Part shown: positions 1 through 6,351 of the stretch, one piece after another
Layout of the letters: the number at the start of each line of letters is the position of its first letter
How positions within the stretch are numbered: position 1 is the stretch's first letter
Assembly: GCA_944363855.1 (NCBI GenBank)
Contig: CALVVM010000062.1
Coordinates: forward strand, 1-34,787
Length of the DNA: 34,787 bases
Reading direction: 5' to 3'
Source of the DNA: an uncultured Bacilli bacterium
GTDB lineage: Bacteria > Bacillota_I > Bacilli_A > RF39 > UBA660
Position numbers and translations under genes: made by a program
The notes under the pieces: model-generated
Database searches by the model: none
What the model was told of the DNA's origin: nothing
The model's input: only the letters and a program-made list of their open reading frames with translations

Positions 1-11
1 CATGATTTCAT
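1..11 (-). CDS. 5' end of a leftward gene cut by the window edge
   Basis: Only the first codons are present. On the minus strand a perfect AGGAGG (25 to 20) lies 8 bases before an ATG at 11-9, giving M-K-S before the edge. A second ATG at 18-16 sits only 1 base after the Shine-Dalgarno and is a worse start. A TATAAT at 52-47 on the same strand could be its -10, though no good -35 is visible. The product cannot be named. Confidence 0.4.
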
Positions 12-138
12 TTTTCATTCCTCCTTTTTGGCAAAGAAACATATATATTATACTACTATCATACTTATTTCAGTTTTTTATCATAAAACGGAATTCCAAA
101 TAAAAATTAACGTTTCCCATCTAAAATAAAGAAAAAGT

Positions 139-167
139 TTGCAAATACGGTTGAAGTGTGCTATAAT
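139..167 (+). promoter_or_regulatory. Sigma-A type promoter for the 188-1262 genes
   Basis: TTGCAA (139-144), a 17-base spacer and TATAAT (162-167). Transcription would begin near 174, only a few bases ahead of the AGGAGG of the short ORF at 188. Confidence 0.7.
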
Positions 168-187
168 TAAAAATAGGAGGTAGTGAT

Positions 188-244
188 ATGTATAAGGAGA
201 GCAAAAAAAGTAATAAGAAACAGGAGATGTTTGTATGGAATTAA
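188..244 (+). CDS. 18-residue leader ORF overlapping the next gene
   Basis: ATG at 188 lies 7 bases after a perfect AGGAGG (175-180), the best ribosome site in this transcript. It encodes a basic, hydrophilic 18-residue peptide (MYKESKKSNKKQEMFVWN) that stops at 242-244, inside the next gene, whose ATG is at 235. The arrangement suggests translational coupling or a leader peptide rather than a functional protein. It could also be a fortuitous ORF between promoter and gene. No family is recognised. Confidence 0.35.
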   Translation: MYKESKKSNKKQEMFVWN

Positions 245-921
245 AACAAGAAGAGTTAGATAAAGTATTAGCAGGTAATACTCAAGGAATGAGTTATGAA
301 GAAGCATTAAATAATTTTAATTTGTTTAGAGAAAAGCAAATAGAAGAATTAAAAAAAGAAAAAAATAAAAAAAGCACTTTAAATTCTATAAGTAATTTAA
401 AGGAAATTGTTGGTGGAATAAAAGTTGTTTCTGTTACAGCTATGATATTACATTCTATTATAATATTAGCTATAATTGCAATGAGTGTATATTCAATAAT
501 AAAATTTAATGAAGTAGGAGTAGAACAATCTTTAAATAATGAAGGAATAATAGAATTTGTTTCTAGTATTAATGATTATGATGTATTAAGTGCAAAGGAA
601 TATTTGTTAGAGTATAAAACTTCAACAGGTGTTATTTTATTAGAAATTATAATACCAGCTATAATATGTATTATTGGATTAACTTTATATAATTTAGTGT
701 GTAATATATTTATTAAAATCGTAAAAGGTGTAAAAGATAATAAAACATTATTTACAAAAGAAAAATTTAATCTATTAATTAAAGTAAGAGCATTATTAAT
801 TTTTGCTTTTGTATGTGGCTTTTTTATAAGTGATATTTCATTGTTTTTATTAATAATTTTTGAATTATTAATTGAAGTAGTATTATATTTATTTAATTAT
901 TGTGTTAATGGAAAAAATTAG
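235..921 (+). CDS. Multi-pass membrane protein of unknown function (228 aa)
   Basis: No family recognised. The first ~60 residues are hydrophilic and Lys/Glu-rich with coiled-coil character. Hydrophobic spans follow at about residues 63-88, 132-160 and 184-220, so the protein is likely a three- or four-segment membrane protein with a cytoplasmic N-terminus. The start at 235 has its own AGGAGA (222-227, 7-base spacing) and overlaps the leader ORF at 188-244. A second membrane gene follows 20 bases downstream, so the two probably form a small operon from the promoter at 139-167. A membrane location is supported; any function would be a guess. Confidence 0.75.
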   Translation: MELKQEELDKVLAGNTQGMSYEEALNNFNLFREKQIEELKKEKNKKSTLNSISNLKEIVGGIKVVSVTAMILHSIIILAIIAMSVYSIIKFNEVGVEQSLNNEGIIEFVSSINDYDVLSAKEYLLEYKTSTGVILLEIIIPAIICIIGLTLYNLVCNIFIKIVKGVKDNKTLFTKEKFNLLIKVRALLIFAFVCGFFISDISLFLLIIFELLIEVVLYLFNYCVNGKN

Positions 922-941
922 AAGAAGAGGAGAATTAAAAT

Positions 942-1262
942 ATGAAGACTTATTATGATTTAAAAAAGGAAGAAAGAAAAAATTATTATAAAGAGTTTAA
1001 AAAAACTCCAGTAGGTAAAGAGTTAAATTTTAGATTATTATGTATTTTAATAATTACAGTTGCTTGTTGGTTTGTAGCAGGTTTTGTAAGTGGATATCAA
1101 GATGGTAGTGGTGCAGTTTTAACACAAGAAACTGAATTATTTATTAATGCTATGTATATACTAGCATTAGTTGGTTTATTAATTTATACAGGTTTTACTA
1201 CATATGTAAATATAAATTTTAGTGGTTGGTTAAAAAACAAGCACGATATAAAAAGATGGTAG
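942..1262 (+). CDS. Small two-span membrane protein (106 aa)
   Basis: No family recognised. A basic, Tyr/Lys-rich N-terminal stretch (residues 1-30) precedes two hydrophobic spans at about 32-50 and 67-88, and the C-terminus is basic. A GAGGAGA site sits just before the ATG. It lies 20 bases after the preceding membrane gene and ahead of the hairpin terminator at 1337-1366, so it is the last gene of that transcription unit. The two products may act together in the membrane, but only proximity supports this. Confidence 0.7.
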   Translation: MKTYYDLKKEERKNYYKEFKKTPVGKELNFRLLCILIITVACWFVAGFVSGYQDGSGAVLTQETELFINAMYILALVGLLIYTGFTTYVNINFSGWLKNKHDIKRW

Positions 1263-1336
1263 TAAACAAACACCCATATTTACTGGGTATGAGTTATAAT
1301 AAATTAATAATTATGAATAATGAAATATATTTATTA

Positions 1337-1366
1337 AAATAGAGCTCTACACTAGAGCTTTATTTT
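1337..1366 (+). terminator. Rho-independent terminator after the membrane-protein pair
   Basis: An A/T-flanked stem with core AGCTCTA/TAGAGCT, a 3-base loop and a 3' TTTATTTT tract. The flanking AAATA/TATTT extends the stem to about 12 pairs. A weaker ACCCA/TGGGT hairpin at 1272-1288 lacks a T tract. Confidence 0.6.
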
Positions 1367-1367
1367 G

Positions 1368-1376
1368 TGTTATAAT
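1368..1376 (+). promoter_or_regulatory. Extended -10 promoter for the kinase-like gene and pyk
   Basis: TGT followed by TATAAT (1371-1376) is an extended -10 (TGnTATAAT). There is no convincing -35. It overlaps the 3' edge of the preceding terminator and lies 24 bases before the ATG at 1400. Confidence 0.5.
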
Positions 1377-1399
1377 TTATATTAGAAAGGTAATTGCTT

Positions 1400-2014
1400 A
1401 TGAAAGAATTAAAAAAATATATTGCTGAATGTTTTAGCTTTTTAAATCCAGAACAAGTAGATAAAATAACTTCATCATTAGTAGATTTTTGTTCTAAAAA
1501 TAATATAGCTAATTTAAAAGTTATAGGTAGTGGTGAAAGTTCGATTACTTTTGAATATAATAATGAGATAATTAAATTAACTTTTATGGAATATGATAAT
1601 CATAAAACTTTAAAAGAATATGTTTCTCATAGTAGATATATTTTACAACCTGAAGCTGAAGAAATTATTGAATTAGGTTATTTCAATGCTAAAATATTAA
1701 AAACAAAAAAATTACAAATACTTAATCAAGAAGAATATACTTCATCTGATTTAATTGATATGTATTGTCATTTAAGAGATGATGGGTATTTATGGTATGA
1801 TACTAAACCTGAAAACATAGGAAAAGATGAAAATGGAAATATGTATTTAATTGATTATGGTGAATTAATTTATATTAATGATATGGACGATTATCATAAG
1901 AAAAAAGAATTAGAATCTCATTATTTAAAAAAATCTAATTATTGTTCTTTTTATGACAAGTTAGTTTATAATAGAGATATAGAAGTAAATAATAGAAATT
2001 CGAGGAGTAGATAA
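1400..2014 (+). CDS. Small protein-kinase-fold (phosphotransferase-like) protein
   Basis: A 204-residue protein with a compressed kinase fold. It has a glycine-loop-like IGSGES (42-47), a candidate nucleotide lysine K59, a catalytic-loop-like YDTKPENI (133-140: D134, K136, N139) and a DYG metal motif (152-154). It is much shorter than a typical Ser/Thr kinase and lacks most of the C-lobe, so it may be a minimal aminoglycoside-phosphotransferase-like kinase. The ATG at 1400 is preferred to an upstream TTG (1394), because GAAAGG (1385-1390) then lies 9 bases upstream. pyk begins one base after its stop, with pyk's ribosome site inside this gene's end, so the two are translationally coupled. The substrate is unknown. 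Confidence 0.65.
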   Translation: MKELKKYIAECFSFLNPEQVDKITSSLVDFCSKNNIANLKVIGSGESSITFEYNNEIIKLTFMEYDNHKTLKEYVSHSRYILQPEAEEIIELGYFNAKILKTKKLQILNQEEYTSSDLIDMYCHLRDDGYLWYDTKPENIGKDENGNMYLIDYGELIYINDMDDYHKKKELESHYLKKSNYCSFYDKLVYNRDIEVNNRNSRSR

Positions 2015-2015
2015 T

Positions 2016-3422
2016 ATGAAAAAAACAAAAATAATATGTAGTATTGGTCCTGCAAGTAGAAAATATGAAGTTATGAAATCTATGGTAGAAAATGGTATGA
2101 ATGTTGCTCGTATCAACTTTTCTCATGCTGATTTAACTGAAAAGAAAGAAACTGTAGAACTAGTAAAAAAAATTAACAAAGAATTAAAAACTAATGTAGG
2201 TATTTTATATGATACTAAAGGTCCAGATTTTAGGACAGGTATAGTTGAAAATGACGGAATAAATCTTAAAGAAGGTAAAACTATAAGAATAGTAAAAGAT
2301 GATATAGTAGGTACTGACGAAGCTATTACTGTTAATTATAAAGAAGCATTAAATAATATAAATATAGATGACATTATATTACTTGAAGATGGGCTTATGA
2401 AATTATTAGTTGTAGATAAAGATAAGAAAGGTCTTACTTGTAGTATTATAGTAGGTGGAATACTTGGTAGTAGAAAAGGTATAAATGTACCAGGAGTAGA
2501 CTTGGATATGCCATTTATAAGTGAACAAGATAAAGAAGATATTTTATATGCTTGTCATCATGATGGAGATTTTATAGCTTTATCTTTTGTATCTAGTAAA
2601 GAAGATATATTAGCTGTTAAAGAAATATTAGAAGAAGAAAATAGTGGTTTACAAATAATATCTAAAGTAGAAAGTAATACAGCTATTTCTAATATAGATG
2701 AAATAATCGAATACAGTGATGGTATTATGGTAGCTCGTGGAGATTTAGGTGTTGAAGTTCCTATGAAAGAATTACCTATAATACAAAAGAAAATAATAGA
2801 AAAATGTAGAAAATCTGGTAAGTTTTGCATAGTTGCTACTGAAATGCTTGCTAGTATGTATAAGAATGCAAGACCAACTAGAGCAGAAGTTACAGATATA
2901 GCCAATGCAGTACTTGATGGAACTGATGCAGTAATGCTTAGTGGAGAAACAACAACAGGTAAATATCCTATAGAGGCAGTAAGATATATGGCTGAAATAG
3001 TAGAAAATACTGAAAAATATTTAGATTATGAAAATATTGTTAAACCAGAATATGAAGCAGATATAACTGATACAATAGCTAGGAGTGTAGTAGATGCTTC
3101 TAATATGTTAGATGTTAAAGTTATAGTTGCAGCTACTTTATCAGGATTAACTGCTAAAAAAATTAGTAATTTAAGACCTAAAACAATAATACTTGCTGCT
3201 TGTCCAACTGAGAAAGTGGCTCATTTACTTTCACTCCGTTTTGGTGTTTATACAACACTCCTTCCAGTTTATGAAAGTACAGATGATATGGTAGAAGAAG
3301 CAATAAATAAAACTAAAGACTTTATGGATTTAAAAGAAAATGATTTAATAGTAGTAACTGGAGGTTTTCCAAATAACGCACCAATTAAATCAACTAATTT
3401 CTTGAAAATAGAAAAAATATAA
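2016..3422 (+). CDS. pyk: Pyruvate kinase
   Basis: Catalyses the last glycolytic step, phosphoenolpyruvate + ADP to pyruvate + ATP, in the cytoplasm. Its 468 residues contain the conserved N-terminal NVARINFSH, the DTKGP..RTG barrel motif, the KVES substrate loop, VARGDLGVEVP, and the signature TRAEVTDIANAVLDGTDAVM followed by LSGE. It has no extra C-terminal PEP-utilising-like domain of the sort seen in B. subtilis. AGG encodes the conserved Arg of the RTG motif, so AGG is read as Arg here. It is the second gene of a two-gene unit with the kinase-like protein and is followed by a strong terminator. Confidence 0.97.
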   Translation: MKKTKIICSIGPASRKYEVMKSMVENGMNVARINFSHADLTEKKETVELVKKINKELKTNVGILYDTKGPDFRTGIVENDGINLKEGKTIRIVKDDIVGTDEAITVNYKEALNNINIDDIILLEDGLMKLLVVDKDKKGLTCSIIVGGILGSRKGINVPGVDLDMPFISEQDKEDILYACHHDGDFIALSFVSSKEDILAVKEILEEENSGLQIISKVESNTAISNIDEIIEYSDGIMVARGDLGVEVPMKELPIIQKKIIEKCRKSGKFCIVATEMLASMYKNARPTRAEVTDIANAVLDGTDAVMLSGETTTGKYPIEAVRYMAEIVENTEKYLDYENIVKPEYEADITDTIARSVVDASNMLDVKVIVAATLSGLTAKKISNLRPKTIILAACPTEKVAHLLSLRFGVYTTLLPVYESTDDMVEEAINKTKDFMDLKENDLIVVTGGFPNNAPIKSTNFLKIEKI

Positions 3423-3454
3423 AATTTTACTGTTTTTATAAAATTATAATAGTT

Positions 3455-3492
3455 AAAACTACAGAAAAGAGTATTTTGTCTGTAGTTTTTTA
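3455..3492 (+). terminator. Rho-independent terminator of pyk
   Basis: Inverted repeat AAAACTACAGA (3455-3465) / TCTGTAGTTTT with a loop of 13 bases, running into a T tract. Confidence 0.85.
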
Positions 3493-3581
3493 TTACTGAA
3501 AAATAATATTGAAGTTAAGCAAAAACGTTCATTTGATTAGTATTTTTATAAAAATAGTTAATATAATTAAGTGGTGATATC

Positions 3582-4124
3582 ATGAAAAAAAATAATGTTG
3601 GGACAATCTTTTTTATAAAACTTTTAATATCAATAGTAATAACTTTAATAATTTTAATACTTATAAAATCTAGTAGTAATTTTAAAAATGAATTTTATAA
3701 ACAAGTTTTTAGTAATAATATATCGTTTACTAAGTTAAAGAATGTTTATAATAAATACTTAGGTAGTTTTGATATATTGGATGGTGTAATAAAAGAAGAA
3801 GCTGTATTTAATGAAAAATTAAGTTATGAATCTAGTGAAAAATATTTAGATGGTGTTAAACTTAGTGTTGGAGTTAATTACTTAGTACCTATAAGTGAAA
3901 GTGGTATTGTTGTTTTTATAGGAGAAAAAGAAAATTATGGTAATACAGTAATAATTCAAAGAATAGATGGAGTAGATGAGTGGTATGGCAATATAGAAAA
4001 TATAAATGTAAAACTTTATGATTATGTAAGTAAAGGAGAATTATTAGGTGAAGCAAATAATAATTTATATTTAGTTTATAAAAAGGATGGAAATATATTG
4101 AATTATGAAGAATATCTTAAATAA
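3582..4124 (+). CDS. spoIVFA: SpoIVFA-like membrane protein with degenerate LytM/M23 domain
   Basis: A 180-residue protein with one N-terminal membrane span (about 9-26), a linker, and a C-terminal LytM/M23-type beta domain (about 105-178) recognisable from GIVVFIGEKENYGNTVIIQ and the following V..G..LG pattern. The zinc ligands of active M23 peptidases are absent, as in SpoIVFA, which anchors and regulates the SpoIVFB protease in Bacillus. The assignment rests strongly on position: it overlaps a SpoIVFB-like M50 protease gene by 20 bases and lies upstream of rplU-prp-rpmA, the B. subtilis order. Sequence similarity is modest, so the role in a possibly non-sporulating organism is open. A TATAAT lies at 3562-3567. 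Confidence 0.7.
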   Translation: MKKNNVGTIFFIKLLISIVITLIILILIKSSSNFKNEFYKQVFSNNISFTKLKNVYNKYLGSFDILDGVIKEEAVFNEKLSYESSEKYLDGVKLSVGVNYLVPISESGIVVFIGEKENYGNTVIIQRIDGVDEWYGNIENINVKLYDYVSKGELLGEANNNLYLVYKKDGNILNYEEYLK

Positions 4125-4854
4125 AATATATATTCATCCTTTATTTTTAATAACTTTATTTATATTTGTATCAATAGGTTATTTTAGATTTTTGATTTAT
4201 TTTATGGTGTTAATAATAGTACATGAATTAGGACATATAATAATATCTTTATTATTTAAATGGAATATAGATAAAATAATAATTCTCCCTTTCGGAGGAT
4301 TAATTAAATATAATGAAATAATAAATAGACCTTTAATAGAAGAGTTTTTAATAGCTATCTCAGGTATTATATTTCAGTATATTTTTTATTTATTAGTAAA
4401 AGATTTTATAGATTATAAATATTTTAAAACTATTCACTATTTTATAATACTATTTAATTTAATACCAATATATCCTTTAGATGGATCTAAGATATTAAAT
4501 ATATTTTTTAATATAATAACTAGTTTTAAAAATAGTTTATCTCTTACGATAATAATATCTTATATATTTATAATAATATTTAGTTTATTATTTTTTAATA
4601 TAAATAAAATTATTGCTTTTGTACTTATATTTTTAATGTTAGAAGTAAATAAACTATATAAAGAAAGAAAAGAATTATTTAACAAGTTTTTACTTGAAAG
4701 ATATTTAAATGAATTTAAGTTTAAAAAGAAAAAAACAATAAATAATGTGGATAAAATGAAAAAAGATTATAGGCACCTTTTTTATATAGATGGTAGATAT
4801 TTAACTGAAAACTATTTTTTAAAGAAAATGTTTGACATTAGAAGGAATTTGTGA
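4105..4854 (+). CDS. spoIVFB: SpoIVFB-like site-2 family M50 intramembrane metalloprotease
   Basis: A polytopic membrane zinc protease. HELGH lies at residues 40-44 (H40, H44 ligands; E41 catalytic) and the second conserved motif NLIPIYPLDG at 118-127 supplies the third ligand, D126. In Bacillus, SpoIVFB releases sigma-K from its pro-form. At 249 residues it is slightly shorter than the Bacillus enzyme, and the basic C-terminal part (about 195-249) looks like a reduced CBS-like region. The start overlaps the SpoIVFA-like gene by 20 bases. It ends in TGA (4852-4854), one of two TGA terminators in the window; that stop lies in the promoter of the rplU operon. The substrate here is unknown. Confidence 0.8.
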   Translation: MKNILNKIYIHPLFLITLFIFVSIGYFRFLIYFMVLIIVHELGHIIISLLFKWNIDKIIILPFGGLIKYNEIINRPLIEEFLIAISGIIFQYIFYLLVKDFIDYKYFKTIHYFIILFNLIPIYPLDGSKILNIFFNIITSFKNSLSLTIIISYIFIIIFSLLFFNINKIIAFVLIFLMLEVNKLYKERKELFNKFLLERYLNEFKFKKKKTINNVDKMKKDYRHLFYIDGRYLTENYFLKKMFDIRRNL

Positions 4855-4860
4855 TATTAT
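4832..4860 (+). promoter_or_regulatory. Promoter of the rplU-prp-rpmA operon
   Basis: TTGACA (4832-4837), 17-base spacer, TATTAT (4855-4860). It is built into the last codons of the SpoIVFB-like gene; the TGA stop occupies the end of the spacer. Predicted start near 4867. Confidence 0.8.
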
Positions 4861-4866
4861 TTTAAA

Positions 4867-4963
4867 CGTGTAGGGCCTCATTCTACAACCACACAGAGAA
4901 GGTTTTAAACTATTATTAGTACCTTAATGGTGAGTCTTAGTAATTTATAAAGGAGGTAAGAAT
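4867..4963 (+). promoter_or_regulatory. Structured 5' leader of rplU (putative L21-type ribosomal leader)
   Basis: About 97 untranslated bases contain a GTGTAG...CTACA hairpin near the 5' end and a larger stem around ATTATTAGTACC / GGTGAGTCTTAGTAAT. Firmicute rplU operons often have an autoregulatory L21 leader at this position. I identify it by place and folding potential, not by a consensus match. Confidence 0.5.
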
Positions 4964-5266
4964 ATGAAAGCAGTTATCGAAACTGGTGGAAAACAATATT
5001 ATGTTGAAGAAGGTACAGTTCTTTATATTGAAAAATTAGATGCTGAAGCTGGATCAAAAGTTAAATTTGATAAAGTTTTAATGGCTAATGGAACTGTTGG
5101 TATGCCTGAACTTAGTGGAGCATATGTTGAAGGTGAAGTTGTTAAAAACGGTAAAGGTAAAAAAATTATAGTTTATAAATACAACCAAAAGAAAAATTAC
5201 CGTAGAAAACAAGGACATCGTCAACCATACACTAAAGTTGAAATTAAAAAAATAGTGGTAAAATAA
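4964..5266 (+). CDS. rplU: Ribosomal protein L21 (bL21)
   Basis: A 100-residue 50S subunit protein that binds 23S rRNA. The N-terminus [17 protein letters not shown] and the basic C-terminal [19 protein letters not shown] are diagnostic. The AAGGAGG site precedes the ATG. The stop shares one base with the prp start (TAATG). First gene of rplU-prp-rpmA, driven by the promoter at 4832-4860. Confidence 0.97.
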   Translation: MKAVIETGGKQYYVEEGTVLYIEKLDAEAGSKVKFDKVLMANGTVGMPELSGAYVEGEVVKNGKGKKIIVYKYNQKKNYRRKQGHRQPYTKVEIKKIVVK

Positions 5267-5553
5267 TGATTAAGATAAATATAAATAAAGATGAAATAAC
5301 TATTAAAGGACATTCTGGATATGCAGAAGAAGGATTTGATATAGTTTGTGCATCTGTATCAAGTATTAGTATTACTACAGTAAATGCTTTGTTAAGCATT
5401 GATGAGGACTGTATAGAATATGAAGAAAATGATGGATACTTGAATATAAAAATAAAAAAACATAATGAAACTATTGATAAGTTAATTGATAATATGATTA
5501 ATTTATTGAAAGAGTTAGAAAAAAATTATAAAAAATATATAGAAATTAGATAG
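5266..5553 (+). CDS. prp: Prp, cysteine protease that trims ribosomal protein L27
   Basis: A 95-residue member of the YsxB/Prp family. The catalytic pair is visible as H16 in GHSGYAEEG and C28 in DIVCASVS. In Firmicutes Prp removes the N-terminal extension of L27 before or during 50S assembly. The adjacent L27 here carries exactly such an extension (cleavage expected after F11). It is translationally coupled to rplU by a one-base overlap and lies 14 bases before rpmA. Confidence 0.93.
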   Translation: MIKININKDEITIKGHSGYAEEGFDIVCASVSSISITTVNALLSIDEDCIEYEENDGYLNIKIKKHNETIDKLIDNMINLLKELEKNYKKYIEIR

Positions 5554-5567
5554 GGAGGTGTTCATCA

Positions 5568-5855
5568 ATGAAGTTGATGACATTAAATATCCAATTATTC
5601 GCACATAAAAAAGGTCAAGGATCTACAAAAAATGGTAGAGACTCTGAAGGTAGAAGACTAGGTGCTAAAGCCGCTGATGGTGAATATGTAACTGGTGGAT
5701 CTATTTTATATAGACAAAGAGGAACTAGAATTTATCCAGGCATTAATGCTGGTATTGGTTCTGATGATACTGTTTATGCTAAAATAAGCGGATATGTAAA
5801 ATATGAAAGATTAGGAAAAGATAAAAAACAAGTTAGTGTTTATGAAACTAAATAA
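5568..5855 (+). CDS. rpmA: Ribosomal protein L27 (bL27) with Prp-cleavable N-terminus
   Basis: A 95-residue 50S protein whose mature N-terminus reaches the peptidyl-transferase centre. The precursor starts [16 protein letters not shown], matching the Firmicute Prp cleavage pattern, so cleavage between F11 and A12 is expected. Conserved [11 protein letters not shown] and [11 protein letters not shown] follow. A strong GGGAGGTG site precedes the ATG. Last gene of the operon, followed at once by a terminator. Confidence 0.96.
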   Translation: MKLMTLNIQLFAHKKGQGSTKNGRDSEGRRLGAKAADGEYVTGGSILYRQRGTRIYPGINAGIGSDDTVYAKISGYVKYERLGKDKKQVSVYETK

Positions 5856-5877
5856 GAATCGAAAGATTCTTTTTTTC
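5854..5877 (+). terminator. Rho-independent terminator of the rplU operon
   Basis: AAGAATC-GAAA-GATTCTT with a TTTTTTT tail, overlapping the rpmA stop codon. Confidence 0.85.
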
Positions 5878-5906
5878 TTTACAATAACAAAAAAATATGA
5901 TATTAT
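5878..5906 (+). promoter_or_regulatory. Promoter of an intergenic small RNA
   Basis: TTTACA (5878-5883), a 17-base spacer and TATTAT (5901-5906). It begins where the preceding terminator's T tract ends and has the same form as the ribosomal-protein promoters in this window. No SD-led ORF follows before the terminator at 5983-6014. Confidence 0.7.
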
Positions 5907-5912
5907 GTATTT

Positions 5913-6014
5913 AGTGAAGGAAACTTCATATAATAGAAAAGGAACACTTAATATTGCCTGTTGAGTGTGCCATATATTTGACAAATCACCTAACAAGAGT
6001 TAGGCGATTTTTTT
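5913..6014 (+). ncRNA. Structured small RNA, about 100 nt, possible antitoxin RNA
   Basis: The predicted transcript folds into three hairpins: TGAAG-GAAA-CTTCA at 5915-5928; a long stem at 5941-5971 formed by GGAACACTTAATA and TGTTGAGTGTGCC with loop TTGCC and one mismatch; and a terminator stem 5983-6010 with a TTTTTTT tail (6008-6014). I see no SD-led ORF and no known riboswitch, SRP, 6S or tmRNA signature. It ends two bases short of the stop codon of the minus-strand hydrophobic peptide gene at 6017-6100, toward which it is transcribed. This convergent layout resembles type I toxin-antitoxin loci, where the RNA would be the antitoxin. That role is inference. Confidence 0.55.
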
Positions 6015-6016
6015 GT

Positions 6017-6100
6017 TTATATAAATATTACTAAAAGCAATACTATAAGCAAAACAATTATTAAAAGCAAAATAAAAATCAAAAAATCTTTTTTACTCAT
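6017..6100 (-). CDS. 27-residue hydrophobic single-span peptide (possible type I toxin)
   Basis: ATG at 6100-6098 lies 7 bases after a perfect GGAGG (6112-6108, in GGAGGTGAT). After MSKKDF come 21 consecutive residues that are only Ile, Leu, Val and Phe, enough for one membrane helix. The TAA stop is at 6019-6017. Repeated TTG-CTT-TTA codon triplets make up much of the span. Length, composition and the convergent small RNA match short membrane toxins of type I systems such as Fst or TxpA, though the usual charged C-terminal tail is missing. It could instead be a small regulatory membrane peptide. No named family is recognised. Confidence 0.55.
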   Translation of the reverse strand: MSKKDFLIFILLLIIVLLIVLLLVIFI

Positions 6101-6161
6101 AATATCACCTCCAAACTTAAGCAGAATGAAGGCTCACCCAACTATTAAATGTTCCTATATA

Positions 6162-6170
6162 ATTATATCA
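6162..6170 (-). promoter_or_regulatory. Extended -10 promoter of the hydrophobic peptide gene
   Basis: On the minus strand, TGA then TATAAT (6167-6162) forms TGnTATAAT. The -35 position (6190-6185) reads TTATTA, a poor match. Transcription would start near 6155, giving a leader of about 55 bases that contains CCTTCA, the complement of TGAAGG in the small RNA. Confidence 0.45.
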
Positions 6171-6225
6171 AATATATGTACTGTTAATAAATAAAAAATC
6201 ATAAATAAATAGAATTATTCTAGCG

Positions 6226-6260
6226 AAAAAATGTACACTTTTAGTAAAGTATACTTTTTT
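6226..6260. terminator. Orphan bidirectional terminator-like hairpin
   Basis: GTACACTTT (6233-6241) / AAAGTATAC (6246-6254), with a T6 tail on the plus strand and an ATTTTTT tail on the minus strand. The single mismatch becomes a G-U pair on the minus strand. No gene obviously needs it. A perfect 6-base inverted repeat, TAGAAT-T-ATTCTA, lies just left at 6210-6222. The rest of 6171-6351 is AT-rich with no further gene seen. Confidence 0.45.
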
Positions 6261-6351
6261 ACTCTAATAAAAATTAAAAACTTGTTTTATTTATATTTAA
6301 TGTATGTTAAAATATATTTATGATGAGTGTTAATGCTAGGAGTTAGATAGT

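Noticed and set aside
2227-2241. AGG reassigned to Met, reported for some uncultured Bacilli
   Set aside because: AGG encodes the highly conserved Arg of the RTG motif in pyruvate kinase and fits Arg positions elsewhere.
2558-2905. Minus-strand ORFs inside pyk and other genes (also 8100-8303, 9745-10053, 12497-12703, 23610-23831, 33122-33346)
   Set aside because: They lie wholly or mostly inside well-supported genes on the other strand and show no family features.
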